64,000 bases of DNA from Acidimicrobiia bacterium UBA4744 (GCA_002403855.1 DHIO01000050.1:18394-82393); one strand, 5' to 3'; positions 17,702 through 27,199 are shown, counted from the first letter of the stretch. Program-made: numbers and translations. The notes: a model not told the origin generated them from the sequence alone.

Positions 17702-18235
17702 GTGGGACGGGGTGACGACTTTGAACATGTAGGCCGGGAACTGCGAGAGCGGGTCGGTGGGGAGTTCCGCCTGGCGGCGGAGGAGGACGAATACTGGGCA
17801 ATGAAACAAGCCCGGCGCGCCGGCACCCTCTCGGAAGTTGCGTACGACGCCATGAGCCGAGGCGATCGAGTTGAGATCTGGGCGGGCGATTCTGTGTTCA
17901 GAGGGTTCATCGAACACACGCGCAGCGATCTTGTGGTGCTGGCGGCGCCCGGCCGCGTCGATGTCAACCTCGAGGGCCCGCTAACGATGCGAGTGGTCGA
18001 ACCGGCGACTGCATCGGGAACGGCCGTTGCTCGCGAAGGACCGGCTTCCTTCGCCGCCCGCGTTTCGGAACTCGAACAGATTGGAACAGTCTGCGAATTC
18101 ATCCTTCCTTTCGGCCGAGCCCCGGTCGTGGGCACTGTGGCTATTCGCGCTCGCGATCACGTGGTTGTCGAAGCCTTGGACGGACCCGGCTGGATTGTTC
18201 CGCTCCGATGGCTGATTGCCCTCGTCAACCGGTAG
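17702..18235 (+). CDS. Conserved protein of unknown function with two beta-rich segments
   Basis: GTG start at 17702, chosen because the sequence becomes protein-like there and AGG lies at 17690; 177 residues. Residues 20-55 are helical (EDEYWAMKQARRAGTLSEVA). They are followed by a small barrel-like segment (RGDRVEIWAGDSVFRGFIEH, SDLVVLAAPGRVDVNLEGPL) and, after a helix, a second one ending in GWIVPLRWLIALV. The barrel pattern is reminiscent of SH3/Sm-like folds, but I do not recognise the family. It sits alone between the divergent cysteine-synthase gene and the Tad operon. Confidence 0.6.
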   Translation: MGRGDDFEHVGRELRERVGGEFRLAAEEDEYWAMKQARRAGTLSEVAYDAMSRGDRVEIWAGDSVFRGFIEHTRSDLVVLAAPGRVDVNLEGPLTMRVVEPATASGTAVAREGPASFAARVSELEQIGTVCEFILPFGRAPVVGTVAIRARDHVVVEALDGPGWIVPLRWLIALVNR

Positions 18236-18351
18236 TCGGCCGGTCCTAGCGCCGCCCTTGCCATGTCCGGGGCTCTCAATCCATCATCGACCGCGTTCCG
18301 TAGCTCCCCAAGGTCCGTCGATGCCGCAGTGGTTCTGAGCAAAACGTGTTT

Positions 18352-18383
18352 TAAGATAGGAAAAGTTAGGCTAGAGTGCCTAA
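18352..18383 (+). promoter_or_regulatory. Candidate promoter and inverted-repeat operator of the Tad operon
   Basis: The 163 bases between the unknown gene and cpaB are AT-richer than their surroundings. TAAGAT (18352-18357) is a possible -10. TTAGGC (18366-18371) and GCCTAA (18378-18383) form an inverted repeat with a 6-base spacer. The half-sites TTAGG/CCTAA are those of DtxR/IdeR-type iron boxes, but the spacing is one base short of the 19-bp consensus. The ribosome-binding site GGGGGGCG follows at 18391. Confidence 0.4.
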
Positions 18384-18398
18384 AGGGAATGGGGGGCG

Positions 18399-19163
18399 AT
18401 GGCTGGGACCGTCCAATCGACTACACAACGTGGTCAACACTCGGTCGACGGGCCGCCGACACCGAGACGGAGCTTCATGAGCAGGCTCAGTTTCGGCCAC
18501 GCGGTCATGATCGTGGCCGGGCTTGCGGCATTCTTGCTCGTTTTCTCCCTTCTGAGGAATAGGGAGGAGACCTTTCAGATCGCAACTGCCGCAGGTGACC
18601 TCCGAGCGGGAACCACGGTCACCGCTGCCTCGTTCGCCTACGCCGAGTTGGGCGTGGCGGATCGCAACCTCCTCGAAGCTTTACTCGATCCGGAGCAGGT
18701 TGCGCGCGCAATCGAGGAAGGATGGGTCGTGACACGGAGAGTGCAGGAGGGCGATCCCGTCAGGATGAGCGACTTCCGCACGCAGGCCGACACCTCCGAG
18801 GTGAGGGCGATGAGTATCCCGATCGAGCGCGGACACGCAGTCGCCGGGGCGCTGCAGGCAGGCGACCTGATCGACGTCATCGTCGTACGCAAAGGCGTGG
18901 CCGAATATGTCGTAACTGGGGCCGAGGTCCTCGATGTGGATGAAGGCGAAAGCCAGTTCGGCGGCGGTTTCAGCGTGACGCTTGCGGTCGATGGGCCCGC
19001 CAGTCTTCGCGTGGCATCCGCCTTGCGGGATGGCGGCATCGAGCTGGTGCGCGCAACAGGTGCGACCGGCGCAGATCCTTTGGACTTCTTCGATCCCCTT
19101 CAGGGCTCGTCCCCGGAGTCACCCCGTGGGGAACCGCCAACACTCGAGTCGAGGCCGGGCTGA
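18399..19163 (+). CDS. cpaB: Flp/Tad pilus assembly protein CpaB (SAF domain)
   Basis: 254 residues, ATG just after GGGGGGCG. A short basic N-terminal tail is followed by one transmembrane helix (AVMIVAGLAAFLLVFSLL), then a SAF domain (ATAAGDLRAGTTVTAASFAY) and a Flp-pilus CpaB/RcpC domain (SIPIERGHAVAGALQAGDLI with DVIVV). CpaB proteins stabilise the Tad machine or pilus outside the membrane. First gene of a ten-gene co-directional run with gaps or overlaps of only a few bases, except ~48 bases before flp. Confidence 0.85.
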   Translation: MAGTVQSTTQRGQHSVDGPPTPRRSFMSRLSFGHAVMIVAGLAAFLLVFSLLRNREETFQIATAAGDLRAGTTVTAASFAYAELGVADRNLLEALLDPEQVARAIEEGWVVTRRVQEGDPVRMSDFRTQADTSEVRAMSIPIERGHAVAGALQAGDLIDVIVVRKGVAEYVVTGAEVLDVDEGESQFGGGFSVTLAVDGPASLRVASALRDGGIELVRATGATGADPLDFFDPLQGSSPESPRGEPPTLESRPG

Positions 19164-19165
19164 CC

Positions 19166-20413
19166 ATGCCAGAACGGGAGCCGGTGATCGTGATGGCGCA
19201 TTCGCCCCGGTCGTGGGCTCGGACGCTCAAGCAACATGTCATCGATCACGGTGGGGGCCGGATCATGGCATCGATCATGGCCGCCGAGGACGCCTCGCTC
19301 GACGGCTACGACGTCTTCGTTGCCGACGACACGACCTCATTCCTTACCCCGGGTTTCGTGGCAGATTTGCAGCGACGCGGGATCTCAGTGGTCGGCGTCT
19401 ACAACCCGGCCGAAGCGGAGGCGAGCGGCAAGCAAAGACTGCTGGCTCTCCAAGTCGATGATGTCATTGAGGCCGATGCTTCTCCCAACGAGTTCTTGCG
19501 TGTGCTGGCCCGCGCTTCAGTTGGATCACTCACCTATGACGATCCCGGGTTTTCCGCCCTGATGGCGGATCTGGCACGTCCAGCGCTCGAGTACGAGGAC
19601 CCGTTCGACGGGTCTCCTCTCGGATCAGAGCGTGGTCGGTTGGTTGTGGTTGCCGGCGCATCTGGCGGGGTAGGAACGACCGAAGTCGCCATTGGGCTCG
19701 CCACGCTACTGGCGAGAAGTGGCAACGGTCCCGTTCTGGTCGACGCCGACGACGTAGGCCCCTCGGTCGTCCAGCGGCTGGGCTTGCCCGTGCATCCGAA
19801 CCTCCGCTCAGCCATCGATGTGGTACACAACCGCAACGGAGATCTCCGAGACTCTCTGATTCCGGTCACCGTCGGAGGTTTTGAAGTTTTGGGTGGGCTG
19901 GCGAATCGGAGAGATTGGTATGAGCTGCGGCCGGCAGACGTCGCCGAGGCCGTTCTCGAGTTGGCCCGCATACGGGACCATATCGTCGTCAACGTCTCAT
20001 CCCGTTTGGAGGATCTGCCGGCTATCGGCGGTCCGGCTCGGTACGGCGTGACCCGCTCCGTGTTGGCACTCGCGGATGTGGTCCTCCTGGTCGCGCGCCC
20101 AACCCCCGTCGGCGTCGCTCGGGTGCTCGACTGGATTGCCGAGGCAACCCCGTTGATTGAGGCCACCCCTCTCATCGTTGCGTTCAATGGCTTCGAAGGT
20201 GGCGCCTTCAAAGCAGCCGAAATCGAGGCAGAGCTTTGCCACGTCTACCAGCCTCGTGCAATTCGTTTCATTTCCCGCGACAAGAGCCTGGCCCACGCCA
20301 CATGGCAAGGGATGCTGCCCAATCGTGGTCCGTTCTTGAAGTCGCTGGCAGATTTGTCGGCTGCTGTAGTTCCGTCGACCCGAGCACGCCGCAGGATCCG
20401 GAGAACGCAGTGA
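19166..20413 (+). CDS. tadZ: TadZ/CpaE-like MinD-family ATPase
   Basis: 415 residues. The first ~130 form an atypical receiver-like domain; residues ~155-390 form a MinD/ParA-like domain. The P-loop reads GASGGVGTTEVAIGLATLLA: both the signature lysine and the Walker lysine of MinD proteins are replaced, a drift seen in many CpaE proteins, so ATP hydrolysis may be weak or lost. VLVDADDVGPSVVQRLG is the switch-like segment. TadZ is the polar-localising and recruiting factor of Tad secretion. It lies 2 bases after cpaB and overlaps tadA (GTGA). Confidence 0.82.
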   Translation: MPEREPVIVMAHSPRSWARTLKQHVIDHGGGRIMASIMAAEDASLDGYDVFVADDTTSFLTPGFVADLQRRGISVVGVYNPAEAEASGKQRLLALQVDDVIEADASPNEFLRVLARASVGSLTYDDPGFSALMADLARPALEYEDPFDGSPLGSERGRLVVVAGASGGVGTTEVAIGLATLLARSGNGPVLVDADDVGPSVVQRLGLPVHPNLRSAIDVVHNRNGDLRDSLIPVTVGGFEVLGGLANRRDWYELRPADVAEAVLELARIRDHIVVNVSSRLEDLPAIGGPARYGVTRSVLALADVVLLVARPTPVGVARVLDWIAEATPLIEATPLIVAFNGFEGGAFKAAEIEAELCHVYQPRAIRFISRDKSLAHATWQGMLPNRGPFLKSLADLSAAVVPSTRARRRIRRTQ

Positions 20414-21708
20414 CGACCGAAGCCGTCACCAGTGCCTACGAGAGCATTCGAAACCAGGCCCTGATAGGGCTCGACAGGGAGAAACTGGACCCGGGCAAGG
20501 ATCCGGAAGCGGTTCAGCGGCTGGTAAGCGTCATCGTGGACGACTACCAATCTCAAGCCCACTCCGGAAACGCTCCTGCCCTTCGTGATACCGGGGACAT
20601 GATTCGGCGGGTTCTGCGGTCTATCTCCGGATTTGGCGCATTGAGCCAGCTACTGGACAACCCAACCGTCGAGGAGATCTTCATCGAAGGGCCGCACGTC
20701 ACCTACATCGACGGTTCGGGTCGATTGCAGGTCTTGACTACGCCCACCACCGCCGACGAGAACCGGCAAACAATCAACCGTTTGCTCGCGGATACGGATC
20801 GGCATATCGATACCGCAAACCCAATCGTGCAAGCTCGAGTGCTGAACGATTCGGCACGGCTCACCGCGGTCATACCCCCCGTCGCTGATGACGTGTCGGC
20901 CACCATCCGCAGATACACCATGCGCAAAGAGACCCTCGGACATCTGGTTGAACTCAGGTCGGTATCCCCGGCAGCAGCCGGGTTCCTGTGGGCAGTCGCC
21001 CAAACCAATGCCTCTGTTCTGGTATCCGGACAACCGGGCGCGGGCAAGACATCCCTGCTGGCCGCGTTGATGGCTGCAGCTCCTCCGACCCACTGTGTTC
21101 GTTGCATCGAAGAGGTCCGCGAATTGCATGTACCGTTGAGCCCTCACAGCTCGTACTACGAGGCTCGCGCCCCGGGTCTCGACGGCAGCGGAGAAGTGTC
21201 GGTCCGCGCCATGGTCAAGACGGTCCTGGCGATGCGGGCCGACCGGATCGTCGTCGGAGAAGTTCGGGGCGCCGAAGCCTTCGAACTCACGCGGGCTTCG
21301 AACGCTGGTTGTGGCTTCTCGTGTACGGTGCACGCAAACTCAGCACGAGAGGCTCTCAGCGCTATCGTCAACACAGCCCTGATGGCCGGCGAGAACGTCA
21401 CCGAACCGGTGGTCCGCAGGGTATTCGCCAGCACTATCGACTTCGTGATCCATCTTGATCGCGATCCGATAACCAGAGGACGGGAAGGCATCCGGCGGCA
21501 GATCCTCGAGATTCTGGCGGTTACTCCGTCGTTGACCGGGGATGATTTCACGACGGAACAAATCTTCAGCAGAGAAGCACTTGGTGCTCCGTTGCGATGG
21601 AGCGGCCATTTACCACCTGCGGCAACGGTCGACCTCATCGACCGCGCCCTGGCCGGCACCGGACACACCACCTACTCGATCTGCGAAGGACAGACAACCC
21701 CGCTATGA
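20410..21708 (+). CDS. tadA: Tad pilus secretion ATPase (CpaF/TadA)
   Basis: The GTG at 20410 overlaps the tadZ stop (GTGA) and replaces a longer artefactual start at 20236; 432 residues. N-terminal domain with FGALSQLLDNPTVEEIFIEG, then the RecA-like core: Walker A GQPGAGKTSLLAAL, Asp/Glu box CIEEVREL, Walker B with MRADRIVVGEVRGAEAFEL, and the His box CTVHANSAREAL. It is a hexameric type II/IV secretion ATPase that powers pilin assembly from the cytoplasm. The stop overlaps tadB as ATGA. Confidence 0.93.
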   Translation: MTTEAVTSAYESIRNQALIGLDREKLDPGKDPEAVQRLVSVIVDDYQSQAHSGNAPALRDTGDMIRRVLRSISGFGALSQLLDNPTVEEIFIEGPHVTYIDGSGRLQVLTTPTTADENRQTINRLLADTDRHIDTANPIVQARVLNDSARLTAVIPPVADDVSATIRRYTMRKETLGHLVELRSVSPAAAGFLWAVAQTNASVLVSGQPGAGKTSLLAALMAAAPPTHCVRCIEEVRELHVPLSPHSSYYEARAPGLDGSGEVSVRAMVKTVLAMRADRIVVGEVRGAEAFELTRASNAGCGFSCTVHANSAREALSAIVNTALMAGENVTEPVVRRVFASTIDFVIHLDRDPITRGREGIRRQILEILAVTPSLTGDDFTTEQIFSREALGAPLRWSGHLPPAATVDLIDRALAGTGHTTYSICEGQTTPL

Positions 21709-22613
21709 GGCTGCTGGCGGCTTTCATGGCCGGAATCTCGGTCTATCTGGCAGTCGGCTACATCACGGGCTTCGCTCCGAACCTTCGGTGGCGGATTGGA
21801 CAAGAGGGCTCTGGTCTGAGCGGCCGGCAGGTGTGGCTGATGCAGGCCGGCGCTCGACTCTCGCCGGGCCAGTTCTTGGCGTGGTCCCTTCTTGTCGGGC
21901 TCTTGGCGTTCGTGATCGGCATGGCATTGACCGGAGTCCCCTGGGTCTCCCTTCCCCCGTCGGTGGCGTTGGCGTTTCTTCCTCGCTGGTACTTCAGTCG
22001 AAGGAGGATTCGGAGATTGAGCGAGGTTCACGAGGCCTGGCCGGATGGCCTTCGGCACATCGTGTCCTCTCTGCGATCGGGGATGAGCCTCACCGCCGCC
22101 CTCGATGAACTAGCGCGGACCGGACCGGCACCGCTACGGCTTGCGTTCGGCCGCTACCCAGCGTTATCGAGAACCCTGGGAGTCGATGCCACCCTCGCTC
22201 TCATTCGAGAAGAGCTGGCCGACCCCACTTCCGACCGGGTGATTGAGATCCTGATGGTGGCATATGAACGTGGCGGATCCATCGTTCCCAACGTGTTGAC
22301 AGATCTGTCTGATGCCACAACGAGTGATCTCCGGACCGTTGAAGAAATCCGCACGAATGCACTGGAGCAGCGAATCAATGGTCGCATTGTGTTCGTGGTT
22401 CCTTGGCTGGTGCTGTTGCTGCTCACTTCGCAGCCCGGTCCATTTCGGGACTTCTACTCGTCGGCAGCAGGGGTTGTCGTGGTAGTAGTGGGCGGCTTGA
22501 TGAGCCTGGTCGGAGCTTGGCTGTTGGCGAAGTTGAGTCGTGACACCGTCGAACCTCGCGTCCTTGGCTCATCGGCGTCTGGACTACCGCCAAGTTCAGG
22601 ATCGTCGTCGTGA
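21705..22613 (+). CDS. tadB: Tad inner-membrane platform protein TadB (T2SF domain)
   Basis: 302 residues from the ATG at 21705 in an ATGA overlap; the earlier frame start lies inside tadA. Two N-terminal hydrophobic segments (~residues 1-20 and 55-80), a cytoplasmic type II secretion F domain (AWPDGLRHIVSSLRSGMSLT, with ALDELARTGP), and two C-terminal membrane helices. The Ser/Gly-rich tail is short. It forms the membrane platform with TadC that couples the ATPase to pilin insertion. The stop overlaps the GTG of tadC. Confidence 0.88.
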   Translation: MRLLAAFMAGISVYLAVGYITGFAPNLRWRIGQEGSGLSGRQVWLMQAGARLSPGQFLAWSLLVGLLAFVIGMALTGVPWVSLPPSVALAFLPRWYFSRRRIRRLSEVHEAWPDGLRHIVSSLRSGMSLTAALDELARTGPAPLRLAFGRYPALSRTLGVDATLALIREELADPTSDRVIEILMVAYERGGSIVPNVLTDLSDATTSDLRTVEEIRTNALEQRINGRIVFVVPWLVLLLLTSQPGPFRDFYSSAAGVVVVVVGGLMSLVGAWLLAKLSRDTVEPRVLGSSASGLPPSSGSSS

Positions 22614-23578
22614 GCGAATCGGGGTGGGTGCTCCTGACGGCCGCACTGACAGCAATTGCAGCATCGGCAGCAGTCCACACGGTCGTGCGTCCCACAGTCC
22701 GGCTGAGCGGAAGGTTGCGCCCCTATTCGGCCGTCAGTCGCAGCATGTTGGGCAGCAGCACCCTACTCCTACGGTGGGAAACCAGCACAGGATTCGCAAA
22801 ACGCATGGGGCTCGGTCGGCTGCTGGGACCGCCGCTGACCGCCCTGGCCGGCCGGGTCGGGTCCTTCATCGAAGCAACCAGTGAGGAACGGCTGGTGATC
22901 AAGATCCGGCAATCGGGTTTGTTCACCAACACGAATGGGGCGGCGCGGCTCCAGGAGTACCGCATACGCCAATTCACCACGGCAGTTGCCGGAGCCGCGG
23001 CAGCCTCGGCTTTGGGCCTGTTCCTCGCCCGACCGACACTGCTGGTCCTCATTCTGGCGGTGACCGGCTTCGTCGGTGGAGCGGCCTACTGGCGGAGCCG
23101 GATCGACCGAGCGATTGAGGCTCGCCGTACTCGAATGGAAATCGAGTTGTACACCGTCAACCAACAATTGGCCTTGCGGGTTCGGATCGGGGGTGGAGTG
23201 ATCGCTGCAGTTCGGCAGTTGGTCGGCCGGAGTCGCGGAGCCGTGGTCGAGGAGCTTCGAGAAGCCATGCGACTGATCCAGGGGGGTATGCCTGCATCGA
23301 AGTCATTTGACCGGCTGGCAGACCTGACCCCTGAACCGCAGGCCGCCAGGTTGTATCAGCTGCTCGCCACATCGGAAGAACGCGGATCCGACCTCGCAGA
23401 AGCTTTGCTCTCTATGAGTGAAGACATTCGTGAGGATCGCCGGGAGGCAATGCGGAGACTCGCCACGAAACGGAGAGCAGCCATGCTCATCCCGATCGTG
23501 GGGCTGATGGCTCCCATCATCATCCTTTTTGTCGGGGCGCCACTTCCCTGGATCGTGTTTGGGGGGTTGGGGAGTTGA
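22610..23578 (+). CDS. tadC: Tad inner-membrane platform protein TadC (T2SF domain)
   Basis: 322 residues, GTG start in GTGA overlap with tadB. Two membrane segments near residues 5-25 and 120-165, then the T2SF domain (VNQQLALRVRIGGGVIAAVR, TSEERGSDLAEALLSMSEDI), and a final hydrophobic helix (LIPIVGLMAPIIILFVGAPL). Works as the partner of TadB. About 48 bases separate it from flp, enough for a separate translation signal. Confidence 0.88.
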   Translation: MSESGWVLLTAALTAIAASAAVHTVVRPTVRLSGRLRPYSAVSRSMLGSSTLLLRWETSTGFAKRMGLGRLLGPPLTALAGRVGSFIEATSEERLVIKIRQSGLFTNTNGAARLQEYRIRQFTTAVAGAAAASALGLFLARPTLLVLILAVTGFVGGAAYWRSRIDRAIEARRTRMEIELYTVNQQLALRVRIGGGVIAAVRQLVGRSRGAVVEELREAMRLIQGGMPASKSFDRLADLTPEPQAARLYQLLATSEERGSDLAEALLSMSEDIREDRREAMRRLATKRRAAMLIPIVGLMAPIIILFVGAPLPWIVFGGLGS

Positions 23579-23626
23579 GATCCATGAAGGTGCTGGAAAT
23601 TCGAAAAGCAGGAGAAAGGGATCGGG

Positions 23627-23839
23627 ATGAACGATGCAATGAAGAAGATCTACCTGTCGACACACGACGCATGGGCGTCGGTTCGAGACGATGACCGAGG
23701 ATTCCAAACGGCCGAAGCGATCGCCATTGCAGCGGTGGGCATCATCGTGCTGGCAGCAATCCTGGCGGTTCTGCAGGTACTGGGGGTCGATGTCATCAAC
23801 TGGCTTCGAAGCCAATTCGGGATTCCGTCGAGCGGCTGA
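23627..23839 (+). CDS. flp: Flp-type major pilin
   Basis: 70 residues, ATG after AGGAGAAAGG. A 25-residue hydrophilic leader ends in DDRG, followed by FQTAEAIAIAAVGIIVLAAI. The leader therefore has the class III prepilin site G|F with Glu at +5 and a hydrophobic helix, all Flp hallmarks except that the usual E-Y pair is E-A here. The mature subunit would be ~45 residues and forms the pilus shaft. The leader is unusually long for Flp. The prepilin peptidase gene is not in the window. Confidence 0.85.
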   Translation: MNDAMKKIYLSTHDAWASVRDDDRGFQTAEAIAIAAVGIIVLAAILAVLQVLGVDVINWLRSQFGIPSSG

Positions 23840-23845
23840 CGGACT

Positions 23846-24253
23846 GTGAACTTCTCGCGACCTGAGGAGGAGAGTGGGTTCACTTCCCTCCAGTTTGCGG
23901 TCATGGCCTTCTTCACCATGCTCGTCTTTGCCGCCGTCGTGAATCTGGTAGCCGTGCAATTTCAACGAGGGGCGATACGGGTAGCCATAGACGAGGGAGC
24001 TCGTTACGGGGCTGCCGTTGCTCACTCAGAGAGAGACTGTGAGCAACTGGCGGAGTCCATTCTCTACGGTGAGGGGTCGGGCCTGTTGCGGGGAAGCTTG
24101 GGCGAAGGCATCGACATCACCTGTGAGGTCTTCGGGACGGAGATGGTAGCGAGAGCGGTCGGTGCCTCATCCTGGTGGATCGGAGGTATGCCCGACGTCG
24201 ATTTCGTGCTGGAGGGTAGGGCCGTGCTGGAAACGGTGACGCAGATGCCATGA
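23846..24253 (+). CDS. TadE-like pseudopilin 1
   Basis: 135 residues, GTG start. Short leader ending ESG followed by FTSLQFAVMAFFTMLVFAAV, a prepilin-like G|F junction with Gln at +5 instead of Glu, then a TadE-type periplasmic part (RVAIDEGARYGAAVA) with two Cys residues (CEQ..., TCEV) that could form a disulfide. TadE pseudopilins are thought to act at the base or tip of the pilus. It sits 6 bases after flp, and its stop overlaps the next ATG. Confidence 0.8.
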   Translation: MNFSRPEEESGFTSLQFAVMAFFTMLVFAAVVNLVAVQFQRGAIRVAIDEGARYGAAVAHSERDCEQLAESILYGEGSGLLRGSLGEGIDITCEVFGTEMVARAVGASSWWIGGMPDVDFVLEGRAVLETVTQMP

Positions 24254-24690
24254 GCGCGAAGGAACGAACCCCTCAAGCGGGCTTTGCGGCAGCTGAATGG
24301 GCTGTGGGACTTGCCCTGATCGTGCTGCCATTGGTGATGATCGTCGGTTCGGTAGCGCCATGGCATGCCCGGCAGACAATGGCACGGGAAATCAGCCAGG
24401 AAGCGGCTCGTAGCCTCGCACTGGCCGCCGATTGGGAGGCGGGTTTGGCCTCCTCGAATCGTTTGGCAGCAACGATTGCAGCGAACTACGGGCTCGACGA
24501 AGGCGATTGGGGTTTTGTGATCATCGGAACCGACCCCGCCGGAATGGGCCTGGTCCGGGGCGTCGATGTGGTGGTCGAAGTGCGAGTGCGTATCCCGGCC
24601 CTGACCATTCCCGGCATCGGATCCCTGGCGGAGGTCTGGTGGCATACCCGGCACGTCGAGCACGTAGATGACTTCCGGAGCTTCCCATGA
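24250..24690 (+). CDS. TadE/TadF-like pseudopilin 2
   Basis: 146 residues, ATG in an ATGA overlap. The leader ends TPQAG, followed by FAAAEWAVGLALIVLPLVMI, giving G|F with Glu at +5, the best prepilin match after flp itself. The rest (AREISQEAARSLALA, then a beta-rich C-terminal half) resembles TadE-like extracellular domains. The stop overlaps the next gene's ATG, so pseudopilins 1-3 are made in fixed proportion. Confidence 0.75.
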   Translation: MSAKERTPQAGFAAAEWAVGLALIVLPLVMIVGSVAPWHARQTMAREISQEAARSLALAADWEAGLASSNRLAATIAANYGLDEGDWGFVIIGTDPAGMGLVRGVDVVVEVRVRIPALTIPGIGSLAEVWWHTRHVEHVDDFRSFP

Positions 24691-25136
24691 GAATCCTCCA
24701 GGGAGAAGACGGCTTCACCAGTGTCAACTTCATGTTGATGATGCTGGTGTTGATCATTGCCGTGGGGGCGATCTCTGTCGACCTCTGGAATCTGGTAGCC
24801 GAGCACCGCGAGGTTGCCGGAGTAGTAGATGGAGCAGCAATCTCAGCCGCAAACGCGGTCGATAGGGAAGCGTTGCGACAGAATCCACCGCAGGTGCGGC
24901 TTCGACCCGATCTTGCGATAGCCCGTGCCTGCAGCTACTTACAGACGCATGTTGGTGTCGGTGCTTGCCCGGGTCCCGACGTCCGGGTCCTGGTTGAAGG
25001 CGACATGGTGTCGGTCACGATGCGGCGTGACGTAGGACTGACGCTGCTGCGGGTCTTCTCTGGATTGAACGCGGCCTTGGACACATCACCGATTGGGGTG
25101 ATGGCGACATCAACCGCCGGAGCCACGAGAAGGTGA
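24687..25136 (+). CDS. TadG-like pilus-associated protein (Flp/Tad helicase-like Rv3660-type N terminus)
   Basis: 149 residues, ATG in an ATGA overlap. The leader ends GEDG followed by FTSVNFMLMMLVLIIAVGAI, again G|F but with Asn at +5. The mature part (HREVAGVVDGAAISAANAVD) is typical of putative Flp pilus-assembly TadG/TadE-like N domains, in which a dense helix precedes a secreted domain. It has Cys residues in CSYL and ACPG that could pair. It probably belongs to the pilus tip or base. The label TadG-like is by position and pattern only. Confidence 0.7.
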   Translation: MRILQGEDGFTSVNFMLMMLVLIIAVGAISVDLWNLVAEHREVAGVVDGAAISAANAVDREALRQNPPQVRLRPDLAIARACSYLQTHVGVGACPGPDVRVLVEGDMVSVTMRRDVGLTLLRVFSGLNAALDTSPIGVMATSTAGATRR

Positions 25137-25145
25137 AGGCACGCC

Positions 25146-25754
<609 letters not shown>

Positions 25755-25757
25755 TCC

Positions 25758-26972
25758 TCACGAATGTTCTACAAGAACAACTGCCGTTAACGAATCGACC
25801 AACCTCTTGCCAACTTCTCGTCTCAGACTGGGTGGTCGAGGTCGGTAAGGGCGGCCGTCTGGCCTGATGAAGATCAGGTCTCCGTTGGGGCTTCCTTCGA
25901 TCTTCCATCCCGCTTCGTGGACGAGCCGGTGGTGGTAGCCGCAGAGGGTTACGAGATTGTCGAGGTCGGTGGGTCCTCCGTTCGACCAGTGGACAAGATG
26001 GTGGGCGTGGGCGAATCGTGTGCGTTCACAGCCCGGGAACCGGCAGCCCTGGTCGCGCCGGCGGATCTGGCGGTTCAGCCAGGCAGGGATGGTACGACTG
26101 GTGCGCCCGATACCGACCGGGAGGCCATTGGATCCTTCCAGCACGGCCTGCAGGCGGGCATCACAGCTCAACCGGCGTGCGGACTCGGCGGTGAGGGTGG
26201 AACCACCTTCTATTCCTCCGGTCCCGCGACCGTTGGTGAGGGTTTCGACGTCAACGTGCACGACCACGTTGGCCCGGTCCGGGTCCGGGTCAGATGCCAG
26301 AGAACCCGAGGCGATCTCTATCAAGGCGTCGGCGAGACGCACATCGGGATCCTCGTAGATCTGGCGATCGGCGTTTTGGGGGACCCGACGTTCGGCCCGT
26401 TCGAGTGCCTTCTCGACGACGGCGCCATCGGCGCCGGGAATCCGCCCGCGGAGGTGGAACCACTGACGGTCTCGATCCCACCACTTCGTCAAGGATCGTC
26501 GGCTGCGGGTCCTTTCGTCCTCCTCCGGAGCCCGATTGCGCCGGGCCAGGGTATGAACTTGGGAAGCCGAGAGGCCTTGAGCCTCTTCGGCGAGGATCTC
26601 CTCGGTGTCCGGGCCGGCGAACCGGGTCAACGAACGAACCTTGTCCCACGACAAACGCCCTTCGCCAAAGGCCTTCGCAATGGTGGGAAGCTCCTCGAGC
26701 CCCGCACCGACGGACACCAACTGGGAGGCGGTCCCGTACGCGACCCCCAGTTGGGCGACTAGCCAGGCGCTCATCGAGGTAGCTCCGTCTTCCTTCCAGG
26801 ATTCGGTGCGGTCGTGCGCGGCGATCACCTCCACCAGCGTACGGCGAATGGCGCACTCGGCGGCGAACAACTGCGCGATGGCGTCCGACCGTTCGACGGC
26901 CGGTCTGCTCTCATACGGATTGCCATCCACGACTTCCCCTTCCATCGGGTGGGGAAGTGATGGTTCAACCAT
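25758..26972 (-). CDS. DUF222 / HNH endonuclease-domain protein (13E12-repeat type)
   Basis: The ATG at 26972 gives 404 residues; the longer open frame reaches into non-coding DNA. Residues ~20-280 are the helical DUF222 domain (AIAQLFAAECAIRRTLVEVI; SLTRFAGPDTEEI). The C-terminal HNH motif is intact: RRRDQGCRFPGCERTRFAHA then HHLVHWSNGGPTDLDNLVTL and CGYHHRLVHE. Family knowledge: these multi-copy actinobacterial proteins often sit next to mobile DNA; function is unproven. It is convergent with the Tad operon and ends 3 bases after it, with no repeats seen at its borders. Confidence 0.85.
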   Translation of the reverse strand: MVEPSLPHPMEGEVVDGNPYESRPAVERSDAIAQLFAAECAIRRTLVEVIAAHDRTESWKEDGATSMSAWLVAQLGVAYGTASQLVSVGAGLEELPTIAKAFGEGRLSWDKVRSLTRFAGPDTEEILAEEAQGLSASQVHTLARRNRAPEEDERTRSRRSLTKWWDRDRQWFHLRGRIPGADGAVVEKALERAERRVPQNADRQIYEDPDVRLADALIEIASGSLASDPDPDRANVVVHVDVETLTNGRGTGGIEGGSTLTAESARRLSCDARLQAVLEGSNGLPVGIGRTSRTIPAWLNRQIRRRDQGCRFPGCERTRFAHAHHLVHWSNGGPTDLDNLVTLCGYHHRLVHEAGWKIEGSPNGDLIFIRPDGRPYRPRPPSLRREVGKRLVDSLTAVVLVEHS

Positions 26973-27199
26973 ACGACCCGGGTGTGACAGAGAATGCCCT
27001 GCCTCATCGCTCGGACCCAACACGACCGGCGCGCAGGTTCGGACGCGGAGTTGATCCACCCCCAGGCGCCACCGGTCGAGAGCTCGCCGAGCGCATGGGA
27101 GTGGCTGCACGACGCACAGGCAGCGGTTCCACGAAAGACCTCCCACCCGGGGACCATTTGGGGATCTCTTCATCGAGACGCGCGATTGCGGCGGAGGCT

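Noticed and set aside
17623..18135. N-terminal extension of the cysteine-synthase frame
   Set aside because: It is antisense to the gene at 17702 and Ser/Arg-rich, so the enzyme starts at 17622.
26294..26856. Long open frames on the plus strand opposite the HNH and transporter genes
   Set aside because: They are antisense shadows with Arg/Pro-rich translations and no motif.
25758..26972. DUF222/HNH gene as sign of a mobile element
   Set aside because: No terminal repeats, transposase or tRNA site flank it; the family is chromosomal in many actinobacteria.
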